A stretch of DNA of 59,522 bases, taken from assembly GCA_029266615.1 (NCBI GenBank), contig JAQSWN010000046.1:1-59522 (forward strand), written 5' to 3'. Each line of letters opens with the position of its first letter. Position 1 is the first letter of the stretch. The DNA is from Polyangiaceae bacterium. GTDB lineage: Bacteria > Myxococcota_A > Polyangia > Polyangiales > Polyangiaceae. This document shows, piece by piece, positions 1 to 7,976 of this stretch. A program made the position numbers and the translations under genes. Under the pieces are notes generated by a model. It was not told the origin of the DNA. It saw only the letters and a program-made list of their open reading frames with translations, and ran no database searches.

Positions 1-642
1 GCGGCGCCTCCGGCCCCGCCGCACGAGCCCTTGGGGCACGAGGTGCCGGTGCCGGGCGATCGCGACGTGTACGTCTTGCCAGGGGAAGCCGACGATCCGC
101 GCGTCATCGTCTACCTGCCCGGCATGTGCGGGGACGTCACCGCCGCCGACCATTTTCGCGAAGCGGCCAAGGCGCACGGCACTCTCATCTCGGTGCGCGG
201 AGATACCGAGTGCCCCAACGGCCGTTTCAAGTGGCGCGATGATCCTGCCGAAATTCAGAGCCGAATCGTCACTGCCTTCGAGCGCGTGAACGCGCAACGC
301 GGCGGCACTCTGACTCTCGAGAAAGCGCTCTTGTTCGGTTACTCCCAGGGCGCTGATCGAGCCGAGCGAATCGCGGCCCTGTATCCGAAACGGTACGGGC
401 GCCTCGTGCTCGGCGGCCCACCTCAAAAGGCGTCACCCGTACGGCTCGCGCGGGCGGAGCGTGTGGCCTTTCTGGGCGGTGAGCTCGAGACGACGGAGAA
501 CATGCGCGCCGGCTACGAAGCGCTGCGGACCGCCGGCATCACCACGCGCTTCTTCACTTTGGAGTGCGCTTACCACGGCTGGTTCGGGACCAGCGCCGAG
601 TCTCAGCTCGCGGAGGCGCTGGACTGGGTGACCGCGCCCTGA
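1..642 (+). CDS. Secreted or lipid-anchored alpha/beta-hydrolase-fold protein, 5' end outside the window
   Basis: The frame is open to the left edge, so the true start lies upstream. The first visible residues form an Ala/Pro-rich linker, as after a lipoprotein or Sec signal, followed by an alpha/beta-hydrolase core. A nucleophile elbow G-Y-S-Q-G has its Ser codon at 343-345, an oxyanion-type strand V-Y-L-P-G-M lies upstream, and a candidate catalytic His sits in A-Y-H-G-W near 573. The stop is at 640-642. Substrate cannot be deduced; esterase or peptidase-like activity is the usual range of the fold. The acid residue of the triad was not identified. Confidence 0.7.
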   Translation, partial: AAPPAPPHEPLGHEVPVPGDRDVYVLPGEADDPRVIVYLPGMCGDVTAADHFREAAKAHGTLISVRGDTECPNGRFKWRDDPAEIQSRIVTAFERVNAQRGGTLTLEKALLFGYSQGADRAERIAALYPKRYGRLVLGGPPQKASPVRLARAERVAFLGGELETTENMRAGYEALRTAGITTRFFTLECAYHGWFGTSAESQLAEALDWVTAP

Positions 643-787
643 ACGAGAGCGTGCGACTTGCAAGTCATTTTTCTGAGCGCGCACCCCGCGGCGTTAGAGC
701 GCGGAAGCTCCCCCGCAGTGCGAGTTTTCCGCCGTCGCGTGGCGACACATTGCCAATGGCACCGGCTTCCGGACAGGATTGGTGCAC

Positions 788-1546
788 ATGTCGCGTCCCC
801 ATCGCCGCCCGCAGTCGTCGCCGGACCTCGAAGGCTCGGAGCTCGAAAGCCTGCTCAGCGAGCTTCGCTCTCGCTTGCAGCTCGCGAGCAAGGAGGCCCA
901 GCGCCAATGGGAGCTCATGGAAGAGCGCTTGTTGGACTTGGAGCGGAGTGACGAGCAGCGCGGCGGGGTACGTGAAGCGGCCAGCGACGTAGCCGTATCG
1001 GTCGCGCGCGTGTTTCGCGACCTCGTCCAGCGCCACGCGCCGGATACGGGCTTCTTCCGTGCCCCGGTGCACGACGCGATGCGCACGCGCGTGCATATCT
1101 GTTCGCCGGAAGACACGCTGGCCCGCGCCGCCCAGGTGATGTGGGAAAAGGATCTGGGCTGTTTGCCCGTGTGCGGCCCCGGCCGGCGCCCGCTCGCGAT
1201 GCTCACGGACCGCGACATCTCCATGGCTGCATTCATGCAGTGGAAGCACTTGGCGGAGGTCAGCGTGGAAAGCGCCATGTCCCGGTCGATTTTCACCTGC
1301 TCCCCCGACGACGAGCTCGCTCGAGCCGAAGAGATCATGCGGCAGAACCAGGTTCGCCGCTTGCCGGTGGTGGACGAGCAAGGTGTGCTCGTCGGCTTGC
1401 TATCGTTGGGCGACGTGGCGCGCTACGTCCACCAGCGTTCCTCGTACTCCAACGGCACGCCCGCGCAGCAGCGCTTGGCGGAGACCTTAGCGGCGATCTG
1501 TGAGCCGCGGTTCAACTCCATTCCGCCGCCGCCGCCCGTGCCGTGA
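788..1546 (+). CDS. CBS-domain protein with N-terminal helical region
   Basis: About 252 aa. The N-terminal third is charged and probably helical or coiled. Two tandem CBS modules follow: the first runs from R-V-H-I-C-S-P-E-D through L-T-D-R-D-I, the second from the repeated A-M-S-R-S-I-F-T to L-S-L-G-D-V-A. CBS pairs usually bind adenine nucleotides or S-adenosylmethionine and regulate a partner. No enzymatic domain is fused, so this is a stand-alone sensor of unknown target. ATG at 788 is preferred over the in-frame TTG at 779 because an AGGA element lies about 10 nt upstream. It ends with a Pro-rich tail. Confidence 0.8.
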   Translation: MSRPHRRPQSSPDLEGSELESLLSELRSRLQLASKEAQRQWELMEERLLDLERSDEQRGGVREAASDVAVSVARVFRDLVQRHAPDTGFFRAPVHDAMRTRVHICSPEDTLARAAQVMWEKDLGCLPVCGPGRRPLAMLTDRDISMAAFMQWKHLAEVSVESAMSRSIFTCSPDDELARAEEIMRQNQVRRLPVVDEQGVLVGLLSLGDVARYVHQRSSYSNGTPAQQRLAETLAAICEPRFNSIPPPPPVP

Positions 1547-1553
1547 ACGCGCT

Positions 1554-2132
1554 TCAGCGCAGCGCGGGGGTTCTCGCATTGTAACGGAAGCCGCCCTCGG
1601 CGGCGTACCGCAGGAGCACGTCCCCCGCTTCCGACGCGCACACACCGGTGACGACGGGGGTGCCGCGTGCGGCGAGCTGTTCTTTCCAGTCCTCGCTCCG
1701 TGGGCCTTCGTCGAACCCAGCGCTCTCGGCCAGCGCCATGGGAGCGCCGCATACCAGTCGAGAAAGGCCTGCCCAGTGGCACGCGCCCAAGCATTGGACG
1801 CACGGCTCGGAGCTCGTCACCAGCTCGTAGTTTCCGTTCGCCAGCGTGTACGTCTGGAGCCGGGTTTGCGCAAACATCACCGCCACGACCTCCGCGTGAA
1901 GGAGCGACGAATTCTGCGGCATCACCAGGTTCATCCCGGGGGCTATTACCTCGCCCGTCTCGCGCTCGAACACGACCGCGCCGAAAGGCCCGCCGCCGTG
2001 GGCGACGTTGCGACGCGAGAGCTCGATGGCGAGCTGCATGCGCGCCGTGTCGTCGGCGCGTGGCGATTGCAAATCGCACTCGCTGAAGAGCCACTCCGGC
2101 AGCTCGAATTGAACCCGTTTCGGAATCTGCAT
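1554..2132 (-). CDS. Cytidine/guanine deaminase-superfamily zinc deaminase
   Basis: 192 aa with the complete CDA-fold zinc signature: H79-A-E81 (zinc ligand and proton shuttle) and P110-C111-x-x-C114. The strand G-G-P-F-G-A-V-V precedes the motif, as in nucleoside and guanine deaminases. The HAE plus PCxxC spacing and the W-A-G-L-S segment after the cysteines resemble guanine deaminase/tadA-like proteins more than cytidine deaminases. Substrate remains inference. It converges on the CBS gene (7 bp gap) and is transcribed away from its upstream neighbour. Confidence 0.75.
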   Translation of the reverse strand: MQIPKRVQFELPEWLFSECDLQSPRADDTARMQLAIELSRRNVAHGGGPFGAVVFERETGEVIAPGMNLVMPQNSSLLHAEVVAVMFAQTRLQTYTLANGNYELVTSSEPCVQCLGACHWAGLSRLVCGAPMALAESAGFDEGPRSEDWKEQLAARGTPVVTGVCASEAGDVLLRYAAEGGFRYNARTPALR

Positions 2133-2186
2133 CGTGTGCCCATCAACCTAGCGAGGCCCGCGTTTCGCGGCGTTTTCCTCCAGGTA

Positions 2187-2873
2187 CTACAGCGTGAAGC
2201 GCAGCCGAACCCCGCCGGACTGCGTGTTGGCCCAGGGCGCGACTTGAACGCGCGCCGCCTTTTCGTTCGGGACGCGCGGTGCGCCGTAAATAATTAGGGG
2301 AATGCCAACCCCGCCCAGCACCGCGCCGCCGATGCCGAGCACGTAAATCGGCAGCGAGTAGTCGTCGCAGCGCTCGGCGCGGTAGCGCTCGCTAACGGGA
2401 AGAATGTGCCCCGGATACTGAGTCTGGAGCTCGTTGTCACATCTTTCCTGCGCATTTTTGGCGGTCAATGCGCCCAAGAGCGCGATCGGAGCGATCGATA
2501 GGAACACGATGCCGGTCGCCATCGCAGCCTTGCTGCGCCGGCGCGTCGCCGGCTCGTCCTGCCCCAGAGCGACGGTGGCCCCGAGCGGCGCGGGCTCGGT
2601 CGTCGCCGGCGCCACGCTGGGGTCCGGCTCGGTCCTGATCGGCGCTGGCGGCGTAGCCGTTTCGGGAACGGCCGCCGGAGCCGGAGCCGTTTCAGGAGCC
2701 GGAGCCGTTTCAGGAGCCGGAGCCGCAACCGGGGGCGTCGGCGAGGTGCACTTGCCCTCCTCGCAGACACGGTCTCCCTTACAATCCGTGTCCTTCGTGC
2801 ATTGGGCTCGCGCGACGTTCGGCAGCAGCCACAGCCCAGCCGCCACTAGCACCCAGCTCGCTCGCCCTCGCAT
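2187..2873 (-). CDS. Secreted myxobacterial-type protein with Cys-rich head, Pro-Ala linker and membrane segments
   Basis: The start is set at the Met of M-R-G-R-A-S-W because a clear Sec signal follows (hydrophobic stretch, A-R-A cleavage site). An upstream in-frame start would add 12 residues before the signal. The mature part begins with a C-x-x-D-x-D-C-x-G-D-x-x-C cluster, followed by an Ala-Pro-Glu-Thr linker built on an imperfect 18-bp DNA repeat around 2680-2730. Two hydrophobic segments come next (A-T-G-I-V-F-L-S-I-A and the Gly-rich L-G-I-G-G-A-V-L-G-G-V-G), and the end is barrel-like (R-L-R-F-T-L). The architecture is common among myxobacterial envelope proteins of unknown function. 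Confidence 0.7.
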   Translation of the reverse strand: MRGRASWVLVAAGLWLLPNVARAQCTKDTDCKGDRVCEEGKCTSPTPPVAAPAPETAPAPETAPAPAAVPETATPPAPIRTEPDPSVAPATTEPAPLGATVALGQDEPATRRRSKAAMATGIVFLSIAPIALLGALTAKNAQERCDNELQTQYPGHILPVSERYRAERCDDYSLPIYVLGIGGAVLGGVGIPLIIYGAPRVPNEKAARVQVAPWANTQSGGVRLRFTL

Positions 2874-2968
2874 CGGGCCAAAATTAGCGGCTGAGCGTGA
2901 GAGTCGCAAGGAATCTCCGATCCGGGCGGGTTAACGCCCTGCGCTCGCTGGCCGTTCGTTCGTTGAGG

Positions 2969-5275
2969 ATGCCTCTCGAGCGGATTTTTGGGCAAACCCC
3001 TGCCACCGTGACGGTGGCGCTGGTGGATGGGCAGACCCACGTCGGCTTGCTCGCCAAGTTCTCCCCCGCCACCGCGGATTTGGCGCTGACCGCGCCCAAG
3101 GGCGCAAAGCCCTTCGTGCCCTTCCCGACCGAGCGTATCGCCTACGTTGGCTTCCACCGCGAGCCTGGCGATCCGCCGCAGCTGCCGAGCGCGCGGCGCG
3201 GTGGCCTGAAGGTGCACATCTCTCAAACCAGCGCGTTCCTGGTCGACCCCGAGCCGAACCCGCCCGGGACGCTCGGCTTCTACGCGAAGCCGGCCGAGCC
3301 CTCGAGCCCGTTTCGCGAGATTTTCTTCTACAACCACGGCGTCCGCCTGCGGGAGATCAACGAGCCGCTCGGTTCGATGCTGGTGAAGGAAGGCCGCGTC
3401 GGCCAGACCGCGATCGAGGAGGGGCTGAAGGCGCAAAAGGACTCCCCGCGCACGCCGATCGGACAAATCTTGGTCGAGCACAAGCGCGTCGAGCAAGGCG
3501 CCATCGAGCAGGCGGCCGCGCTGCAAAAACGCAAAGGCACGCGGCTCGGAGAGGTGCTGATCGAAGCCGGCTTGGCCGACGCCGCCGACATCGAATTCGC
3601 CCTCCAAGAGCAGCGTAAGCGCGGGGGCAAGCGCATCGGCCAAATCCTCGTCGAAATGAACCTGGTCACGGAGGTGGATCTCTCCACGACCTTGGCCAAG
3701 AAATTCCAGCTCCCGTTCGTGGATCTGGATACGTGCGTCATCAACTTGGCCGCGATCGAGGAGCTGCCGCGCGACTTCATTCAGAAGCACAAGATCTTGC
3801 CGCTCGACGTCGACGCCAAGACGCTCACGGTCGCGCTCGCGGATCCGCTCGCCATCGACGCGCTCGATCAGGTCCGGCAAATCGGCAAAAAGCAGGTCTG
3901 CGAGGTGGTCGCGACCCCCAGCCAGCTCGAGCGTTACATCCCTACGTACTTGGACCAACTGGATCAGCGCCGCCTCGCCAGCGAGATGGACGTCATCCTG
4001 AAGGGCCTCGCTTCGGACGACGTACAAGCCCTCGGAGACAACGACGCGGCCGAAGTCTCGACCGTCAAAGAGTCCGACAATTCGATCATCAAGCTCGCCA
4101 ACCAGATCGTCATCGACGCGTACCGGCGCGGCGCCTCCGACATTCACATCGAGCCCAACGGCAAAGAGCGCACCGTCACCGTGCGCTTCCGCGTGGACGG
4201 CGACTGCATCGCCTACCAAGAGATCCCTTCGACTTACCGCCTGCCGCTGGTCGCCCGCTTCAAGATCATGGCCCTCTTGGACATCGCCGAGCGGCGTAAG
4301 CCTCAGGACGGCAAGATTCGCTTTCGCGTCGGAGAAAAGCAGATCGAGCTGCGCGTCGCCACCATCCCCACCGTCAACAATAACGAAGACATCGTGCTCC
4401 GCATCCTGGCCGCCTCCAAGCCGATGCCGCTCGAACAAATGGGCATGAGCCCCTCGGTGCTGGAAAATCTGAAGAAGGTCGTCAGCAAGCCTTATGGCCT
4501 CGTGCTGTGCGTCGGACCGACCGGCTCCGGCAAGACGACCACTCTGCACTCCGCGCTCGGCTTCATCAACACCGTGGACATGAAGATTTGGACCGCGGAA
4601 GACCCGGTCGAAATCACGCAGGCCGGTCTTCGGCAGGTGCAGGTCAATCCGAAGATTGGCTTCACTTTCGCGCACGCCATGCGCGCCTTTTTGCGCGCGG
4701 ATCCGGACGTGATCATGGTCGGCGAAATGCGCGATTTGGAGACCGCGGGCACGGCCGTGGAAGCCTCCCTCACCGGCCACCTGGTGCTCTCGACCCTGCA
4801 CACCAACAGCGCGCCCGAGACCGTGACCCGCTTGATCGACATGGGGCTGGATCCGTTCAGCTTCGCCGACGCGCTGCTCGGCGTGCTCGCCCAGCGTCTC
4901 GCGCGCGGCCTCTGCAAGCAGTGCCGGGAGCAATACACACCCACGCAAAGCGAGCTGGACGAGCTGGGCGCTGCCTACGGCCCGGAAGCGTTCAGCGCGC
5001 TTCTCAAAGAAGAGCACAGCTTCGGGCTCAAGCTCTGGCGGGCGCCGGGCTGCGCGTCTTGCGGCAAATCCGGCTACAAAGGCCGCGTCGCACTGCACGA
5101 GCTCTTGGTCGGCAGCGACGACTTGAAGCGCTGCATCCAGCGCAAAGCGCCGATTGACGAGCTGCGCCACGTCGCTGCCCAGGGCGGCATGGTGACGCTC
5201 CTCCAAGACGGCGTGCGAAAAGTGATCGCCGGGCTCACCGACTTGAAGCAGGTCCTCGCCGTCTGCAGCCGCTAG
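2969..5275 (+). CDS. GspE/PilB-family secretion or pilus assembly ATPase with MshEN domain
   Basis: About 768 aa from ATG 2969; an upstream GTG at 2897 would add 24 residues of poor quality. Order: an N-terminal beta-rich domain (about 1-120), an MshEN-type domain with repeated L-G-x-x-L-x-E/x-I-L-V motifs (about 135-310), then the GspE ATPase. Walker A G-P-T-G-S-G-K-T starts at residue 516, Walker B around D578 reads D-P-D-V-I-M-V-G-E, and the His box L-S-T-L-H-T-N is present. The C4 zinc finger is C649-x-x-C652 and C695-x-x-C698. It would power type II secretion or type IV pilus extension at the inner membrane. No pilin or Gsp partner gene is nearby, so it acts as an orphan here; MshEN suggests control by c-di-GMP. 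Confidence 0.9.
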   Translation: MPLERIFGQTPATVTVALVDGQTHVGLLAKFSPATADLALTAPKGAKPFVPFPTERIAYVGFHREPGDPPQLPSARRGGLKVHISQTSAFLVDPEPNPPGTLGFYAKPAEPSSPFREIFFYNHGVRLREINEPLGSMLVKEGRVGQTAIEEGLKAQKDSPRTPIGQILVEHKRVEQGAIEQAAALQKRKGTRLGEVLIEAGLADAADIEFALQEQRKRGGKRIGQILVEMNLVTEVDLSTTLAKKFQLPFVDLDTCVINLAAIEELPRDFIQKHKILPLDVDAKTLTVALADPLAIDALDQVRQIGKKQVCEVVATPSQLERYIPTYLDQLDQRRLASEMDVILKGLASDDVQALGDNDAAEVSTVKESDNSIIKLANQIVIDAYRRGASDIHIEPNGKERTVTVRFRVDGDCIAYQEIPSTYRLPLVARFKIMALLDIAERRKPQDGKIRFRVGEKQIELRVATIPTVNNNEDIVLRILAASKPMPLEQMGMSPSVLENLKKVVSKPYGLVLCVGPTGSGKTTTLHSALGFINTVDMKIWTAEDPVEITQAGLRQVQVNPKIGFTFAHAMRAFLRADPDVIMVGEMRDLETAGTAVEASLTGHLVLSTLHTNSAPETVTRLIDMGLDPFSFADALLGVLAQRLARGLCKQCREQYTPTQSELDELGAAYGPEAFSALLKEEHSFGLKLWRAPGCASCGKSGYKGRVALHELLVGSDDLKRCIQRKAPIDELRHVAAQGGMVTLLQDGVRKVIAGLTDLKQVLAVCSR

Positions 5276-5277
5276 GC

Positions 5278-5622
5278 TCAGCCGGGCGCAGGCTTCGAGT
5301 CCCGCCGCACGCGCTCCACCGCTTGCGCGGCGGCGCGGTGCGACTCTTCGCTCACCGCGTTCGCACCGGCGAGCGCCTTCTCGAACGCCGCATAGGCCTT
5401 GTCACGCTCACCGGCCGTGAAGCGCAAGAGCGCGCACTTGCGCGACCCCTTCTCGAACAAGCTGACGCGCATCCCCGGCGGCATCAGCCCCTGCAGCTCC
5501 ATTTGCCACACGGCGCCCGGTATCGCGTCCAACTCCACCGGCAGCGTTTCTTGGCCGTTCGGCTCGAGCTCCTCGCGATCCTCGATCTCCAAAACCGCCT
5601 TGATGCGGGCCTGCGTCGCCAT
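5278..5622 (-). CDS. Conserved hypothetical cytosolic protein, 114 aa
   Basis: It reads convergently into the ATPase gene, with only 2 bp between the stops. The protein starts M-A-T-Q-A-R-I-K-A-V and shows alternating beta-type segments (A-V-W-Q-M-E-L-Q-G-L, M-R-V-S-L-F-E) followed by a helical, Ala-rich C-terminus. Codon use is strongly GC3, like the neighbours. No signal peptide, membrane segment or family motif is recognised, so no function is assigned. The segment V-E-L-D-A-I-P-G-A-V-W-Q could be a PilZ-like strand, but I cannot establish that. Confidence 0.6.
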   Translation of the reverse strand: MATQARIKAVLEIEDREELEPNGQETLPVELDAIPGAVWQMELQGLMPPGMRVSLFEKGSRKCALLRFTAGERDKAYAAFEKALAGANAVSEESHRAAAQAVERVRRDSKPAPG

Positions 5623-5722
5623 GCCATTGAAGCATCCCCGGAATCACGCGGCTGCGCAAGCGTTCAGGCCCCAAGAGGTCGTTCGCCTAACGGGCGCCAG
5701 CTCATCGCTTAACGAGCCGCCG

Positions 5723-6335
5723 ATGGACCTGGAATTCGCGACCACGACCCGGACCGGCGAGCTGCTCGAGTGGCTGCGAGCCGACGCGGCCAAGATCCAG
5801 AACGGCTCGCCGTCGGCCGAATGGCCGTATCCGAGTGCAGCGACGTTCGTTCTGGCTCACCACGGGGGACCGTTCGCGGTGGACGACATCGGCAGCGCCC
5901 AGCCTGGCGCGGTCTCTGGCGGCCACCCACTGGCGTGTCCACGGACCCTTCCAGCACCGCGAGCCCGCCCTCAATGCCCAGCGCTGCCTGTTCTTGGACG
6001 AGCTTGCACACTTCGTCTACGCCGAGGGCTTCGTCCTCGACGACCGTGCGGGCTACCCCGCGCCCCACGCTTGGCTGTCGCTGGATGACCACGTCGTCGA
6101 CTTCACTGCCGCTGTGCCGGATGGACCCCCGGGCGGCAGCGAACCGCCGCAGCTAATCGGCGCCTCCGAGCACCGAGCCTACGTCGGCGTCCGCTTCCAC
6201 CGCGACTACGTCCTGCGCCGAACCCGCGAGACCGGTCGCCTCACGCCGCTGATCGACGACTGGGAACACGCCTTCCCTCTCCTGCGCTGCCCGCCCGCCG
6301 ACTTTCGCCACGATGAACGCGGAGGCCGGGCATGA
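5723..6335 (+). pseudogene. Probably frameshifted gene, transglutaminase-like/HAW-motif hypothetical protein
   Basis: ATG at 5723 opens a strongly GC3-biased frame (starts M-D-L-E-F-A-T-T-T) that stays convincing to about 5890. From about 5900 the coding signal moves to another frame, which ends at 6335 and carries C-L-F-L-D-E-L-A-H-F, A-E-G-F-V-L-D-D and P-H-A-W-L-S-L-D-D-H-V-V-D. This Cys...His-Ala-Trp...Asp layout recalls transglutaminase-like hypothetical proteins. The downstream frame has its own GTG at 5835, so an independent 166-aa protein is possible, but its first 30 residues look like noise. One indel between roughly 5880 and 5935 would restore a protein of about 200 aa. A sequencing error is not excluded. 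Confidence 0.45.
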
Positions 6336-6435
6336 CCGTTACGTCCGGCGTTTCAGGCACCTCGTCGCCCGTTTCATCTGCCGTTTCATCGAAACGTTTG
6401 AGCGTTTCACCGGGCGTTTCCGCCTCGCGCGGTAA
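6313..6435 (+). CDS. Possible 40-aa Arg/Phe amphipathic peptide
   Basis: ATG 6313 to TAA 6435 overlaps the end of the preceding gene and encodes a peptide rich in Arg and Phe. R-F dipeptides fall at residues 13, 20, 24, 31 and 35, spacings of 7-4-7-4, which is the 11-residue (hendecad) period of an amphipathic helix. There is no strong ribosome-binding site. The same periodicity exists in the DNA as CGTTTCA repeats (see the repeat entry), so the peptide may be only a by-product of a DNA-level repeat. Confidence 0.2.
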   Translation: MNAEAGHDRYVRRFRHLVARFICRFIETFERFTGRFRLAR

Positions 6436-6679
6436 CAGTTACCAAGAGCCATCATGTAGCCTTCTCAGAGAGAAAGAAGAAAGAGATCAAATAGATCCTC
6501 AATCCTCAATCCCGCACGCGAGGGCGTTGCGCGCCGTTACATCACGCGCGTTTCACGGTTCGCGAAACGTGTTTCGGTTACGAGCGTCAAGCGCCGAGCG
6601 CATTGTAAGGTGGCGCAACGGACTCGTGAACAGCCCGGATCGTGCTAAGAATGCGGGGACACAGCCCGGATCGCCGATC
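6336..6679. other. Low-confidence intergenic stretch at the left edge of the island
   Basis: Apart from the CGTTTCA cluster and the possible 40-aa peptide, this holds an AT-richer, purine-rich patch (about 6465-6510) unlike the flanking GC-rich genes. An open plus frame runs from 6332 into the next gene, but codon bias appears only from 6680. No terminator or clear promoter was found. Confidence 0.4.
6349..6421. repeat. CGTTTCA heptamer cluster, 21/12-bp alternating spacing
   Basis: CGTTTCA starts at 6349, 6370, 6382 and 6403, with CGTTTCC at 6415 and a near-palindrome CGAAACGTTTGA around 6390-6401. Start-to-start distances are 21, 12, 21 and 12 bp, a 33-bp double unit (about three helical turns). 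Further CGTTTC/GAAACG copies occur at 6550-6580. This could be an operator array, iteron-like sites or a coding repeat. Confidence 0.5.
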
Positions 6680-6868
6680 ATGTCCCAGCCCACGTCCCGG
6701 CCCAGCACCTTCGATCCCCAGGAGCGAGAGCGTGAGAAGCAAGCCTCGCGCGACGCCGACGAGCGCGCTTTCGCGGCTGGCGAAAGCGGCGAATCCATCG
6801 ACGCACGGAATGCCTTCCTCACGGCGGATCGTACGATCGTTCACTGGGATCGCTCGCGACCGCTTTGA
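6680..6868 (+). CDS. Small charged protein, copy A of an inverted paralogous pair (62 aa)
   Basis: ATG 6680 starts M-S-Q-P-T. The core F-D-P-Q-E-R-E-R-E-K-Q-A-S-R and the tail N-A-F-L-T-x-D-R-T-I-x-H-W-D are shared with the gene at 7552-7746: 36 of 47 core residues are identical by my count. It is highly charged and helical at the N-terminus, with no signal or membrane segment. Its stop overlaps the TTG start of the dioxygenase gene (TTGA), so the two are probably translationally coupled. The A-D-E-R-A-x-A-x-G pattern is loosely like small toxin-antitoxin-associated proteins; function unknown. Confidence 0.6.
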   Translation: MSQPTSRPSTFDPQEREREKQASRDADERAFAAGESGESIDARNAFLTADRTIVHWDRSRPL

Positions 6869-7533
6869 TCGCCCTGTCATCCGATTTAGAAACAGCGGGT
6901 TTCACGCTAGCGCGTAACTTTGTGAACGCTGAAAGCCGCGCTCTGCTGCTGCGGCTAACAAGTCCCGCAGTCGGTTCTGGTGCGGTTCATCACCGGAGCG
7001 GCGGTGCCTTCGCGGCGCGTGGCCTACTGAGAAAGATCTCCGAACTGGGCCGACGGCTCGAGGCTTGCGGGATCGACGCGCTCGCCTCAGCTGTGCTGGG
7101 GGAGCGGGCCGCTCCGCTCGATGCGACATTCTTCGACAAGCATGCATGCGCAAACTGGACAGTACCGGGTCATCAAGACCGCATCGTCGCGGTCGCCTCC
7201 ACCACGGCGAGGAAGCATCGAATCAGAGATGGCATCGCATATGCCGAGCTGGATGCGATAACGCTAGCTGGGCTAGTCGCGCTTCGTATTCACTTCGACC
7301 CCACGGACGGTGAGAGCGGGGCCCTCTGCGTCGTTCCTGGGAGCCACCTAGCTGGCGTCATACCGAGCGGGCAGATCTCGAACGTTCCGCTCGATCAGTA
7401 CGTGCCATGCGCGGCGGGCGCAGGCGATGTTCTCATCCTGCGGCCACTGCTGTTGCATCGCTCTTCGCCGTCACGAGGCGAAGGCCAGCGTCGGGTTCTG
7501 CATGTCGTTTATGGGACCCAGGAGCTAACGTAG
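6865..7533 (+). CDS. Phytanoyl-CoA dioxygenase (PhyH)-like Fe(II)/2-oxoglutarate oxygenase
   Basis: 222 aa from TTG 6865, which overlaps the preceding stop. The Fe/2OG facial triad is visible as H103-Q-D105 and distal H198 (L-L-L-H-R-S), with Arg209/210 as the probable 2-oxoglutarate salt-bridge residue. The PhyH signature G-x-L-C-V-V-P-G-S-H is at about 152-161. It would hydroxylate a small molecule or peptide in the cytosol. Third-position GC is visibly lower than in flanking genes, consistent with transfer. It sits between the two inverted small paralogues, so a functional link with them is plausible but unproven. Confidence 0.8.
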   Translation: MIALSSDLETAGFTLARNFVNAESRALLLRLTSPAVGSGAVHHRSGGAFAARGLLRKISELGRRLEACGIDALASAVLGERAAPLDATFFDKHACANWTVPGHQDRIVAVASTTARKHRIRDGIAYAELDAITLAGLVALRIHFDPTDGESGALCVVPGSHLAGVIPSGQISNVPLDQYVPCAAGAGDVLILRPLLLHRSSPSRGEGQRRVLHVVYGTQELT

Positions 7534-7551
7534 CCGTCCCACGAAGGGGCG

Positions 7552-7746
7552 TCAAAACTCCCGGTTCGGATCCCAGTGAATGATAGTGCGATCCGGCGTC
7601 AGGAAGGCGTTCTTGGCCTCGATCTCCGCAACACTCACCCCATTCGCCAACGCACGCTCATCCGCCTCACGCGACGCCTGCTTCTCGCGCTCGCGCTCCT
7701 GAGGATCAAAGTAGATGGGCTCTTGCGTTTCCATGTTCGTGCTCAC
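7552..7746 (-). CDS. Small charged protein, copy B of the inverted paralogous pair (60-64 aa)
   Basis: GTG at 7746 or ATG at 7734. It shares the F-D-P-Q-E-R-E-R-E-K-Q-A-S-R and N-A-F-L-T-P-D-R-T-I-I-H-W-D blocks with 6680-6868, in the opposite orientation. The two genes therefore bracket the dioxygenase, this one convergent with it (18 bp between stops). The DNA differs at many synonymous positions, so the duplication is old, yet the protein core is conserved, which argues for selection. Function unknown. Confidence 0.6.
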   Translation of the reverse strand: MSTNMETQEPIYFDPQEREREKQASREADERALANGVSVAEIEAKNAFLTPDRTIIHWDPNREF

Positions 7747-7775
7747 GGTCGACCAGCAGCTCAGTCAGAACTCGC

Positions 7776-7976
7776 TCACTTGGTAGGCGGCGCTTTGGAG
7801 GCGCTGGCTCTTAGCTCGTCCGGCGTGATCTGAACGACGTGTCCGTTCTTCACCTGAACAAGGCACGTGTTCGTGGCGATCGCGATCTCTTCCGCCCGTT
7901 GGCGTGCGCGCCGCAGCGCGGGCAGCGCCAGGGCCAGCTCGCGTGTACGGGCCTGTTCGACGGGCTTCGGGTTCAT
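7776..7976 (-). CDS. 66-aa partner of the zeta-like kinase, putative antitoxin
   Basis: It starts M-N-P-K-P-V-E-Q-A-R-T-R. Its ATG overlaps the last codons of the kinase gene by 4 nt, the tight coupling expected for a toxin-antitoxin pair. The body is a long helix (P-A-L-R-R-A-R-Q-R-A-E-E-I-A) followed by a beta hairpin C-L-V-Q-V-K-N-G-H-V-V-Q-I, a helix-plus-hairpin layout often seen in small proteins next to zeta-like kinases. The antitoxin role is inference; it lies downstream of the toxin, the less usual order. Confidence 0.65.
   Translation of the reverse strand: MNPKPVEQARTRELALALPALRRARQRAEEIAIATNTCLVQVKNGHVVQITPDELRASASKAPPTK

Noticed and set aside
2680..2730. 18-bp direct repeat as a possible regulatory array
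   Set aside because: It is fully explained as the coding repeat for the Ala-Pro-Glu-Thr linker of the secreted protein.
2846..5206. 786-codon open frame on the minus strand
   Set aside because: It is the antisense shadow of the GspE/PilB gene. The composition (runs of Arg, Ala, His, Asp) is typical of antisense high-GC DNA and no motif is present.
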